Below, one piece after another: positions 14,089-20,665 of a DNA stretch of 64,000 nt (within the stretch, counting starts at the first letter, position 1; each line of letters begins with the position of its first letter). The notes below the pieces were generated by a model. The model saw only the letters and a program-made list of their open reading frames with translations. It made no database searches and was not told the DNA's origin. Made by a program: the position numbers and the translations under genes. The stretch lies in assembly GCA_022457155.1 (NCBI GenBank), contig JAJGOT010000710.1, positions 262,889 to 326,888 of the forward strand, read 5' to 3'. This DNA comes from Cladopsammia gracilis. Its lineage: Eukaryota > Cnidaria > Anthozoa > Scleractinia > Dendrophylliidae.

Positions 14089-15252
14089 ATGGATATTGAT
14101 AAGATCAAAAAATATGCAGATTTAGAATTTGAAGGTTTTAAAATTGCTAAAGCAGTTACCGAAGTAAAGAATGAGGTTAAAAATAAAGAACAAGTTCGCG
14201 ATGTTGCGATGAGTGATTATTTTAAAACTCTGAGAGAACCGCTAATTGAACAGCAGAAAAAAACAGATGAAAAACAGGACAAAGTAATTCAGCAATTAAA
14301 AGAAAATCAATTAGCTTTGACCAGTGGTTTCAAAAATTTGGTTGAAACTAACAAAGATATTTTAACATTGAATAAAGAGCTACCATTTCCTGGTGAATCG
14401 ATACCTGAAATTCCTGCAATACCTGCACCAACGGCTAAAGTAATAACTGCTGAACCAAATAAGATGTTCACAGAAAGCGAATTAGAATTTTTAAAAGAAA
14501 CTTTTCATGAACCTAATGAGCTACTTAAAATGAATGAAGAACAGTTAACTGCAACTTATAATGAAGCTAAAGATGAAAACAGAAGTGTCGGAATAAAGAT
14601 AGGTGGTTTGAAAAGGAGAAAACCAAAGACAGAAGAAGAAAAACAAAAACTCGATTATGATCTGAAAATATATGAAAGAACAAGAGATATATTAGACAGA
14701 TATTTAACAACGATTAAGAATGTAAAAATTTTACCGCAATATACAAAACAAAAACAAGGTGAAGGGGTACGTAAGTACAAACAACCAAGACGAAACGCTT
14801 ATAAAATTCAAAAAAATAATCAATATGGAGGACTATTAATCGACATACCTAAATTAATGAAAGATCTGAAATTAAACGCTTATCGTGGTGGAAAATTAAT
14901 TTATCAAGCCGATGTTGATAAATCTCTGATTAATTTACTAACGAAAAGATACAATCCTAAAACAAAATATAGTATGAACGCTGTAAAAGTTTTTAATGAT
15001 TTAAATATGTTGAGTAATCTACCTCCTCATAAATCATCTGGTAAATCGAAAATAGTCGGTTCAAGTATAGTTTATTATAATGATCCGAACCAATTGGCAG
15101 ACAGAATGAAGATAATAATAGGTTCGATGGCCGCTGGTAATAATTCACCTGTTTTGAGAAATGATTTATCGCAAATAAATGATGAATTGTTAAGAATAGG
15201 AGCAATCGATAAAACAATTCATGAGAAATTATATAAAAAATATTTAGCGTAA
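14089..15252 (+). CDS. Coiled-coil structural protein (PC-type), right copy
   Basis: This 387-residue homologue of 1826-2998 has a long charged N-terminal helical region (1-95), a Pro/Ala linker that differs from the left copy (GESIPEIPAIPAPTAK), a basic patch (EGVRKYKQPRRNAYK at ~225) and the conserved C-terminal domain starting YGGLLIDIPKLM and ending AIDKTIHEKLYKKYLA. No enzymatic motif is visible. The intergenic stretch after its stop (TAATTAAAATTAAAAAG then the palindrome) is the same as that after the protease gene at 19111. Role unknown; conservation of the C-terminal domain in both copies suggests it carries the essential function. Confidence 0.6.
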   Translation: MDIDKIKKYADLEFEGFKIAKAVTEVKNEVKNKEQVRDVAMSDYFKTLREPLIEQQKKTDEKQDKVIQQLKENQLALTSGFKNLVETNKDILTLNKELPFPGESIPEIPAIPAPTAKVITAEPNKMFTESELEFLKETFHEPNELLKMNEEQLTATYNEAKDENRSVGIKIGGLKRRKPKTEEEKQKLDYDLKIYERTRDILDRYLTTIKNVKILPQYTKQKQGEGVRKYKQPRRNAYKIQKNNQYGGLLIDIPKLMKDLKLNAYRGGKLIYQADVDKSLINLLTKRYNPKTKYSMNAVKVFNDLNMLSNLPPHKSSGKSKIVGSSIVYYNDPNQLADRMKIIIGSMAAGNNSPVLRNDLSQINDELLRIGAIDKTIHEKLYKKYLA

Positions 15253-15267
15253 TTAAAATTAAAAAGT

Positions 15268-15292
15268 TTTATTATACAGATCGTATAATAAA
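15268..15292. promoter_or_regulatory. Start-codon palindrome of right penton-like gene
   Basis: Perfect inverted repeat TTTATTATAC-agatc-GTATAATAAA touches the ATG at 15293. The preceding TAATTAAAATTAAAAAG, which overlaps the stop of the upstream gene, is shared with 19111-19127. Confidence 0.75.
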
Positions 15293-16054
15293 ATGAATGT
15301 TAACAGAACGCTAGTTTTCAAATCTATAGATGCAAGAAAACAAAATCCTAATAATAAACCAGGAAATTTTACTGTAAGGTTTACTCCTGAGTTGAGATTG
15401 GACGATAATAAAGAATGTTTTTTGGCATTGGATCATCTTAGCATGACTGCGAGTTGGCATAACATTCGTCCCGAATATGATAACGACAAACTAAAAATAT
15501 CAAAAGATAAAGGTAAAACATATGAAACGATTACTTTTCCATCAGGGGTTTATGATTACGAAGATATAAATGATTTTATCCACAAAACGATTGGAAAAAT
15601 ACCCAACACGGAGGAATATGGAATTAGCGTATTGTTTGATCTTACAACTTACAAGGTATTTATTCAATTATCTACCGATTATCGCATCGATTTTAGTTCG
15701 AGTGGAAATTTTAATATTTTACTCGGATTCGAATCGAAAGTTTTAACGAGCAGCGGTTATGGGAAAAATTTCCCTAATATCAGTAACAGCATCGATAATC
15801 TTTACGTAAAATGTAGTTTGTTGAGCGATTCGATCGTTTCAGGAAAGCGAAGCAATACCTTATTCACATTCTCAACAAATACAAAAACAAGGTCTTTACC
15901 TTTTGAAATCTACCCAAGAGTGAATTATTTATGGCATAAGATAAATAGAAAAGATATATCTGAAGTAACATTTTACATGAGTGACGATGAAGATAGAAAT
16001 GTTGATCTGAACGATATCGATATTTCCATAACTGTAGTGTTAAAAGAAGTATAA
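15293..16054 (+). CDS. Penton-like minor capsid protein (PX-type), right copy
   Basis: This 253-residue protein aligns without gaps to the left copy. The FPSGVYDYEDIN segment (~82-93), NILLGFES (~141-148), and the C-terminal strand pair around ISEVTFYMSDDEDRNVDL are conserved. The pattern resembles single jelly-roll penton-type proteins of Polintons; the vertex role is inferred. The gene starts right at the palindrome and is followed by the pVI-like gene after 32 bp, whose own palindrome occupies almost the whole gap. This compact arrangement suggests that each late gene has its own signal. Confidence 0.55.
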   Translation: MNVNRTLVFKSIDARKQNPNNKPGNFTVRFTPELRLDDNKECFLALDHLSMTASWHNIRPEYDNDKLKISKDKGKTYETITFPSGVYDYEDINDFIHKTIGKIPNTEEYGISVLFDLTTYKVFIQLSTDYRIDFSSSGNFNILLGFESKVLTSSGYGKNFPNISNSIDNLYVKCSLLSDSIVSGKRSNTLFTFSTNTKTRSLPFEIYPRVNYLWHKINRKDISEVTFYMSDDEDRNVDLNDIDISITVVLKEV

Positions 16055-16058
16055 TTTT

Positions 16059-16088
16059 ATTTATATAAATTGTTCAATTTATATAAAT
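16059..16088. promoter_or_regulatory. Start-codon palindrome of right pVI-like gene
   Basis: Perfect inverted repeat ATTTATATAAATT-gttc-AATTTATATAAAT (13-bp arms). Its last two bases are the AT of the ATG at 16087. The arm sequence differs from the TTTATTATAC class, but the placement is the same. Confidence 0.7.
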
Positions 16089-16509
16089 GGAAGAACAAAG
16101 AAGGATTAGAAATTTTGATACAGGAGAAATTTCTTATATTAACTCTGTAGATTACTCTTCATGCGATATACAAGGTTCTGGTTTCTTTGATATTTTTACA
16201 AAAATCGGTTCCAAATTAACAGGAAAAACAGCGAGTAAATTAGCCAGTAAAGCAGCAGAAAAACTTATTGAAAAAGGTGCTGAAAAGGTTGGAGAAAAAA
16301 CTGGTGAAGTTCTTGGTGAAAACATTTATGACAAGTTTTCATCCAGAGGTAAAAAAGAACCTGCAGCACCACCATCATCATCAGCGCGAGCCTCAGGCGA
16401 AACAAAAGGAGTTGAAATTATTAAATTTTTAAACGAAGAAAACGCTAAAAAAGAGAAGAAAGAAGACAAATATCAATATATTAGAAATATCGTAAATGAT
16501 TTGATTTAA
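16087..16509 (+). CDS. pVI-like minor virion protein, right copy
   Basis: This 140-residue protein has an amphipathic region starting GFFDIFTKIGSKLTGKTASK, a Lys/Glu/Gly-rich helix and a short low-complexity linker (AAPPSSSARA) in place of the left copy's polyproline. The sequence I28-Q-G-S-G32 matches the adenovirus protease type I consensus (M/I/L)-x-G-x|G. Cleavage there would release the amphipathic segment from an N-terminal leader, as happens with adenovirus pVI; this is inference. It sits between penton-like and major capsid genes. Confidence 0.6.
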   Translation: MEEQRRIRNFDTGEISYINSVDYSSCDIQGSGFFDIFTKIGSKLTGKTASKLASKAAEKLIEKGAEKVGEKTGEVLGENIYDKFSSRGKKEPAAPPSSSARASGETKGVEIIKFLNEENAKKEKKEDKYQYIRNIVNDLI

Positions 16510-16522
16510 TTTTAAAAATAAT

Positions 16523-16547
16523 TTCTTATTATAATTCATAATAAGAA
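16523..16547. promoter_or_regulatory. Start-codon palindrome of right capsid gene
   Basis: Perfect inverted repeat TTCTTATTAT-aattc-ATAATAAGAA; its last base is the A of the ATG at 16547. The arms are identical to the left copy at 517-541. Confidence 0.7.
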
Positions 16548-17845
16548 TGAGTTTCAGAAATCCAGAATTGGTCAAACGATATGAATACGTGGCCTTCGAT
16601 TTGGAAACACCGCTAATCGATAATGTCGCAAATAATAATAGACAGGTTAAGGATAATTATCGATTCACAGTTGATAACTCTTCAGAAGTAAATCCGATCG
16701 ATTGGTATAACGCATATTTGGAAGTAGATTTCAAACTTGTAACACTTGCTGATAGTACAACCGGTATAACAGCAGGACCAAATAACGGTAATCAAGATTG
16801 TACTACAACTAATGGTCATACATTTATAAAACAGATTCAGGTTGAATGCAACGGGATAACAGTTTACAATAACTCAAGAGCCAATGAAACATCAAACGTA
16901 CTTTCCCTCTTAAAATATACAAAAAGTTATGCAGATACGATCGGTAAAGATCAATTTTTATATTTAGATTCATCCACAGGAACAACAGAAGCACGACCAG
17001 CTCAAGCGTTATATAACGAAGGTTTTGCTAGAAGAAAAATTTTAACAGATGCTGCAGCTGTTAACAAAATATCGATTCCACTAAATTTATACAGTTATTT
17101 TGCAGCTTTCAAAAATAATCTTCACCCAAATATTAAGACAAATCTTCTTATAGAACTTGAAAGCGACAACAATATAATTTTCAGAAAAGGAGCTGCTCCA
17201 GATAGTAAAGTGATTTTAACAAAATTAAGATTGTGGTGTCCAAAAATTATTTTCAACGGTTTAGGTATGAAACAGTATCTTGAAAATTATTTGAAACCCA
17301 AAAAATGGACTTATTTGAGAGAACATACCGAAATATTACAAACAACCTCTGTAAATAACTCCTTTCGAATAAGTACAGGTATTAGGAGACCGAGGCATGT
17401 TTTCATTTGGGTTGTTCCCGAGGCAAACTATAGTAATCAGGAACAAAATATATTTACTTTCAATACATTTAGAATTGGAGCAAACAATCGATATTTTTCT
17501 AGAGCACACTTGCAAATAAATAATAGCATCCAGTATCCTCAATTAGATTTGACATCAAATGAGGAGTCAAGACTTTACAGAGCTTTGTTATCCTACAGTT
17601 CCGCTTACAACGATTTTTTAAGCGGAACAATAATTGACCGATCAAATTTCAGAAATCTTTTTGGAATTCTATACTTTAATCTTAGAAACCAAGAAGAAGA
17701 TGTAAAAGATGGTGTAGTTGCACTTACTTTTAATTATGAATTAAACGGAGCAAATCCAACAAATTATAGATTAAATGCTTTAGTTTTACATGAAAAAGAG
17801 ATAGAGTTATACACATCATCTGGAAAAATATTAATAAAAGCGTAA
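16547..17845 (+). CDS. Polinton major capsid protein (double jelly-roll)
   Basis: This complete 432-residue capsid protein has the usual length for Polinton PY proteins. Recognisable segments are NPIDWYNAYLEVDFKL (~49-64), the LNLYSYFAAFKNNLHPNIKT segment in the middle, EYLENYLKPKKW-like basic residues after it, and a C-terminal LHEKEIELYTSSGKILIKA. Alternating beta-rich segments of two similar halves fit a double jelly-roll fold. It would build the capsid together with the penton-like and minor proteins. The order pVI-like, capsid, pX-like, protease is the morphogenesis module. The frame is intact. The assignment is by family resemblance plus context; a fold prediction would settle it. Confidence 0.85.
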   Translation: MSFRNPELVKRYEYVAFDLETPLIDNVANNNRQVKDNYRFTVDNSSEVNPIDWYNAYLEVDFKLVTLADSTTGITAGPNNGNQDCTTTNGHTFIKQIQVECNGITVYNNSRANETSNVLSLLKYTKSYADTIGKDQFLYLDSSTGTTEARPAQALYNEGFARRKILTDAAAVNKISIPLNLYSYFAAFKNNLHPNIKTNLLIELESDNNIIFRKGAAPDSKVILTKLRLWCPKIIFNGLGMKQYLENYLKPKKWTYLREHTEILQTTSVNNSFRISTGIRRPRHVFIWVVPEANYSNQEQNIFTFNTFRIGANNRYFSRAHLQINNSIQYPQLDLTSNEESRLYRALLSYSSAYNDFLSGTIIDRSNFRNLFGILYFNLRNQEEDVKDGVVALTFNYELNGANPTNYRLNALVLHEKEIELYTSSGKILIKA

Positions 17846-17878
17846 ATCTAATTAAAATTATATTTTGTAAAATTAAAA

Positions 17879-18682
17879 ATGGCTACAGCGTATTTTGCAT
17901 ATGGAGTAAATTTGTCTCAAGGACAGCTACAAAGGTTGAAAAAAGCATATGATGATAATTCAGAAATTACGATAAGGTTGAGTAAGAGTAATTTGAAAGG
18001 GTCGCATGAGTTGATGTTGACAAAAACCCAGATTAATAAGATTAATAAAGCGCTAAAAAACGGTACCGGTACCGATATCAAAATATCTAAAACACAGATT
18101 CGTAAAGCGATCATAAAAGGTGGAAGTTTGTGGACTTCTCTGTTGTCACTCGGTGCAAAGTTGTTACCTTTTGCTACAAAAGTGGCTACAAAGGTAGTAC
18201 CTTTAGCTACAAAAGCAGCTACAAAAGTACTACCACATTTAGCTACAGGAGCGCTAGGCGCTTTGGGAAGTCTCGGTATCGATAAGATTTTTGGTAGCGG
18301 TATTACGATACCGTTTGATTTTCTTCCTCAACTTGCAAAATTAAAAGGATTAACACAAGGGCAAGCGGTAGCGGTACAAAAAGGTATGCAAAGCGGTAGC
18401 GGAATAACATTCAAACCTACGCAAAGACAGATAAATGGAGGATTTTTAGGAACACTTGCTGCAATCGGAATTCCTATGGCTATCGAATTAGCTTCAAAAC
18501 TTTTTGGAAAAGGATTATCTGTAAGTCCAAGTCCACCAACGGACGTTGGTGGCAGAGGATTACAGGTACCAAAACCCGTTAGTGGAAAAGGATTACAGAT
18601 TTCTCCAAAATATCCATACTATCCTCCACCTTTTTACGGATCATGGGGTGAAAAAAACCCAAATTTAGGGATGTACCGCTAA
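17879..18682 (+). CDS. pX-like, membrane-active minor virion protein
   Basis: This 267-residue protein has an N-terminal part built of short repeated S/T-K-x-N/Q segments (RLSKSNLKG, LTKTQINKINKALKNG, ISKTQIRKAI), then hydrophobic Ala/Leu/Gly-rich stretches (~83-135 and ~189-212) and a Pro/Tyr-rich C-terminus. It resembles the pX-like virion proteins reported in adintoviruses and cnidarian Polintons. Four adenain-type sites are visible: I79-K-G-G|S, I137-F-G-S|G, I185-N-G-G|F and L208-F-G-K|G, so it is probably processed by the downstream protease. Its last codons contain the slippery heptamer A AAA AAC, with the protease frame open in -1, so a fraction of ribosomes could make a fusion with the protease. 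Confidence 0.65.
   Translation: MATAYFAYGVNLSQGQLQRLKKAYDDNSEITIRLSKSNLKGSHELMLTKTQINKINKALKNGTGTDIKISKTQIRKAIIKGGSLWTSLLSLGAKLLPFATKVATKVVPLATKAATKVLPHLATGALGALGSLGIDKIFGSGITIPFDFLPQLAKLKGLTQGQAVAVQKGMQSGSGITFKPTQRQINGGFLGTLAAIGIPMAIELASKLFGKGLSVSPSPPTDVGGRGLQVPKPVSGKGLQISPKYPYYPPPFYGSWGEKNPNLGMYR
18652..18682 (+). promoter_or_regulatory. Putative -1 frameshift signal, pX-like to protease
   Basis: The heptamer A AAA AAC (18652-18658) is in the zero frame of the pX-like gene. After 6 nt, UUAGGG (18665-18670) pairs with CC(G)CUAA (18676-18682) as a 6-bp hairpin with one bulged G and a 5-nt loop. A second, perfect 9-bp stem, AAAAATACC/GGTATTTTT, lies further on at 18717-18744. The -1 frame opens only one base before the heptamer. 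Confidence 0.65.
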
Positions 18683-19113
18683 GTAATTTTGACCTCCTTG
18701 AATGGATAAAATATTTAAAAATACCTGATTTCAAAGGTATTTTTTCGAGAGATCAAACGGTAAGTCAACCGACAGGCAAAACAGGATGTTGTATAATTAA
18801 TCTTGATGATAAGATAGGGAACGGTACACATTGGGTAGCAACATTTGTAAAAAATAAAAATCTCATATATTATTTTGATTCGTTTTGTTTACCGCCACCA
18901 CAAGATTTCATTGATTATGCTAATAATTCAGGTATGGAATACCAATACAATATCGGTTACCCGTTTCAAGCTATAAAATCAGTAAGATGTGGTTATTATT
19001 GTTTATATTTTCTTGATAATATTTACAAAAAATCATTTTATGATTGCTTAAGTAGATTCAAAATCGATAATCAAAACTATAATGAAAAGTTTATTAAAAA
19101 ATATTTTGTGTAA
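18652..19113 (+). CDS. Adenain-like cysteine protease (in -1 frame, no own AUG)
   Basis: This maturation protease is about 151 residues long in the -1 frame relative to the pX-like gene. Segments in order: PLSNFDLLEWIKYLKI, GCCIINLDD, GTHWVATF (catalytic His codon 18829-18831), YYFDSFCLPPP (Asp codon 18877-18879) and VRCGYYCLYF near the C-terminus (catalytic Cys in this block). These match adenovirus-protease-like enzymes of Polintons. The first in-frame ATG comes after the catalytic His and Asp, so it cannot start there. The frame begins right at the slippery site, and there is no palindrome or early box before it. Expression as a frameshift fusion with the pX-like protein is the simplest reading; splicing or a non-AUG start are alternatives. 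Confidence 0.8.
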   Translation, partial: KKPKFRDVPLSNFDLLEWIKYLKIPDFKGIFSRDQTVSQPTGKTGCCIINLDDKIGNGTHWVATFVKNKNLIYYFDSFCLPPPQDFIDYANNSGMEYQYNIGYPFQAIKSVRCGYYCLYFLDNIYKKSFYDCLSRFKIDNQNYNEKFIKKYFV

Positions 19114-19127
19114 TTAAAATTAAAAAG

Positions 19128-19152
19128 TTTATTATACAGTTCGTATAATAAA
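19128..19152. promoter_or_regulatory. Start-codon palindrome of the zinc-ribbon/PLA2/integrase unit
   Basis: Perfect inverted repeat TTTATTATAC-agttc-GTATAATAAA, touching the ATG at 19153 and preceded by TAATTAAAATTAAAAAG as at 15249. It is the only such signal between the capsid module and the polymerase, which suggests that the next three reading frames share one transcript. Confidence 0.75.
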
Positions 19153-19341
19153 ATGGAACCACTAGCAAATATATATTGCGTCAAGGAACAAAAACATACA
19201 AACAACGCTGAACCATCCGGTTATGAGATAGCCGCCAACGGCAGACCTTATTTTTGGTGCACTTGCGCTAATGTAAATTGTGGAATCAAGAAAACCCGTT
19301 TCATCAAGAAATCTCATTTCGATAAGATTTCGGGAAACTAG
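19153..19341 (+). CDS. Small zinc-ribbon-like protein (62 aa)
   Basis: It resembles the short Cys-rich proteins that often precede PLA2 genes in Polintons and related viruses (the YCVKC...NGRP...C..CG..K.RF type). Here the first knuckle reads C-V-K-E instead of C-x-x-C, while CTCANVNCGIKKTRF is kept, so zinc binding may be weakened or lost. The last two sense codons and the preceding base form G GGA AAC directly before the UAG stop, with the PLA2 frame open in -1. It is therefore likely the N-terminal part of a frameshift product as well as a free peptide. Confidence 0.6.
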   Translation: MEPLANIYCVKEQKHTNNAEPSGYEIAANGRPYFWCTCANVNCGIKKTRFIKKSHFDKISGN

Positions 19342-19979
19342 TTCAGCCCTCACAAGGTGGGGGCTTTCTTGATGTGGAAGGTAGTCATAGTCTTGGAGAG
19401 ATTGCTATGAAAGCCGGTATGAAAGGTCTTTACAATTTAGCAAAAATAGGAGCGTCAAAAGCCGTCAAATCAGACTTTGTAAAGAAAAAGATTAAATCAA
19501 CCGCTAACAAGTATATAGATCAAGCTTTGGACAGTTTCACGGGAGACTTATCGAAAAGACTCGATCCGCTTCACCACGGTAACGGTTTCGACATTCATAA
19601 AGCGATTTTAAAACTACCGAAACCAAAAGGAGGATGGACATTACCAGGGCATAAATATACAGGTCCAGGAAATCCGATACATGATCAAGTAAAATGGGAT
19701 GATGAAACAGGTGAAATACTGGAGATCTATGATAAACCTACTGGAAAAACGGATGCCGTAGCGATGCAACATGATGTTGATTATACCGTCTGTGCAAATA
19801 AACCGGATCCGCGTAAATGTAAAAATGAAGCTGATAGGAAAATGGTGAAAGCCTTGGATAGTATACCGTACAGCGAAAGACAATATGGTCATGCGCTAGC
19901 AAGAAATGTAATAGATACTAAACAAAAACTTGGACTGGGTGTTTCAAAAAACGGAAAAAGCCGCCGAGTAGTAACGTAG
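19326..19979 (+). CDS. Phospholipase A2-domain virion protein
   Basis: This parvovirus-VP1-type PLA2 would let particles cross host membranes. The calcium-binding loop sequence LPGHKYTGPGN lies near 19640-19675 and the catalytic HDVDY motif near 19768-19785. A Gly-rich N-terminal region (GGGFLD onward) and basic Lys-rich ends flank the domain. The frame is -1 to the zinc ribbon and opens just before its slippery site; an internal ATG exists at 19407, so a shorter independent product is possible. Its own last codons carry A AAA AAC in frame, leading to the integrase frame. Length and motifs suggest an active enzyme, with catalytic His-Asp and the Gly-rich loop intact. Confidence 0.75.
   Translation, partial: DFGKLVQPSQGGGFLDVEGSHSLGEIAMKAGMKGLYNLAKIGASKAVKSDFVKKKIKSTANKYIDQALDSFTGDLSKRLDPLHHGNGFDIHKAILKLPKPKGGWTLPGHKYTGPGNPIHDQVKWDDETGEILEIYDKPTGKTDAVAMQHDVDYTVCANKPDPRKCKNEADRKMVKALDSIPYSERQYGHALARNVIDTKQKLGLGVSKNGKSRRVVT
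19332..19365 (+). promoter_or_regulatory. Putative -1 frameshift signal, zinc ribbon to PLA2
   Basis: Heptamer G GGA AAC (19332-19338) is in frame and immediately followed by UAG. After a 6-nt spacer, AGCCCUCAC (19345-19353) pairs with GUGGGGGCU (19357-19365) as a continuous 9-bp, GC-rich stem (one G-U pair) closed by a 3-nt loop. Both spacing and stem fit classical -1 frameshift signals. The PLA2 frame has a stop (TAA) at 19323-19325, so it opens only 6 nt before the heptamer. Confidence 0.8.
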
Positions 19980-20665
19980 AGACGTGGCAAGAAAAGTTAG
20001 CTGATGAGTTGCATAAACCCATAAGACGAAAGTTTACTCGGCGGCGTGTTATTGTTAACGGAATCGATGAGATATGGTGTTCTGACCTTGTTGAGATGCA
20101 GAAAATAAGTAAGTGGAATAAGGGTTATCGGTATCTTCTCATGGTGTTAGATGTTTTCAGTAAATACGGTTGGATTGTACCGCTGAAGAATAAAAAGGGT
20201 GAGAGTGTTGCAGAAGCGTTCAAAACAATACTCAAGAAAGGAAGAAAACCAAGAATGTTGTGGACTGATAAGGGTAAAGAGTATTACAATAAGAATATGA
20301 AAGAACTGTTGGATAAAAATAAGATACATCTATATTCGACAGAGAATGAAGAAAAATCTACTGTTTGTGAAAGATGGAACCGTACGATAATAGAAAAAAT
20401 TTCTAAGCAAAAAACCATCCAAAACAATACCGTGTATTATGATGTGTTACCAAAGATATTGAAAAAATATAATAATTCAAAACACCGAAGCATCGGAATG
20501 ACACCTGTGGAAGCGTCGAAGAAAAAGAATGAAAGTGCTGTTTATTTAAATCTGTATGGAAAGATGAAAAGGATATATACTAAACCGAAATTTAAAGTTG
20601 GTGATAAAGTTCGAATATCGAAATATAAACGTCCTGTTTTCGATAAAGGTTACACACCGAATTAG
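19922..20665 (+). CDS. Polinton DDE integrase, catalytic part (ends at in-frame UAG)
   Basis: This retrovirus-like integrase would insert the element. The catalytic residues are the Asp of CSDLVEM (codon 20084-20086), the Asp of WTDKGKEYY and the Glu of VCERWNR, with 33 residues between the last two. The frame is -1 to PLA2, opens at 19922, and has no ATG before 20096, which lies after the first catalytic Asp; so expression needs the frameshift signal at 19946. Conserved N-terminal residues (ETWQEKLADELHKPIRRKF) lie upstream of any ATG, supporting this. A UAG at 20663-20665 interrupts the gene between core and C-terminal domain, at a position where the family usually has a Trp. The element may therefore be unable to integrate unless the stop is read through. 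Confidence 0.8.
   Translation, partial: TKTWTGCFKKRKKPPSSNVETWQEKLADELHKPIRRKFTRRRVIVNGIDEIWCSDLVEMQKISKWNKGYRYLLMVLDVFSKYGWIVPLKNKKGESVAEAFKTILKKGRKPRMLWTDKGKEYYNKNMKELLDKNKIHLYSTENEEKSTVCERWNRTIIEKISKQKTIQNNTVYYDVLPKILKKYNNSKHRSIGMTPVEASKKKNESAVYLNLYGKMKRIYTKPKFKVGDKVRISKYKRPVFDKGYTPN
19946..20045 (+). promoter_or_regulatory. Putative -1 frameshift signal, PLA2 to integrase
   Basis: Heptamer A AAA AAC (19946-19952) is in the PLA2 frame. After a 7-nt spacer, GCCGCCGAGTA (19960-19970) pairs perfectly with TACTCGGCGGC (20035-20045), an 11-bp GC-rich stem closing a 64-nt loop that could fold further or form a pseudoknot. The PLA2 stop (19977-19979) lies inside the loop. Such a GC-rich stem stands out in this AT-rich element. 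Confidence 0.8.

Noticed and set aside
18704..18730. ATG at 18704 as protease start
   Set aside because: It is in the wrong frame and meets a stop after eight codons.
18652..20045. Three frame changes as simple inactivating indels
   Set aside because: All are -1, each coincides with a canonical heptamer in phase, a 6-7 nt spacer and a stem, and the polymerase and capsid frames nearby are intact. Not excluded for the pX-protease junction, where the hairpin is weaker.
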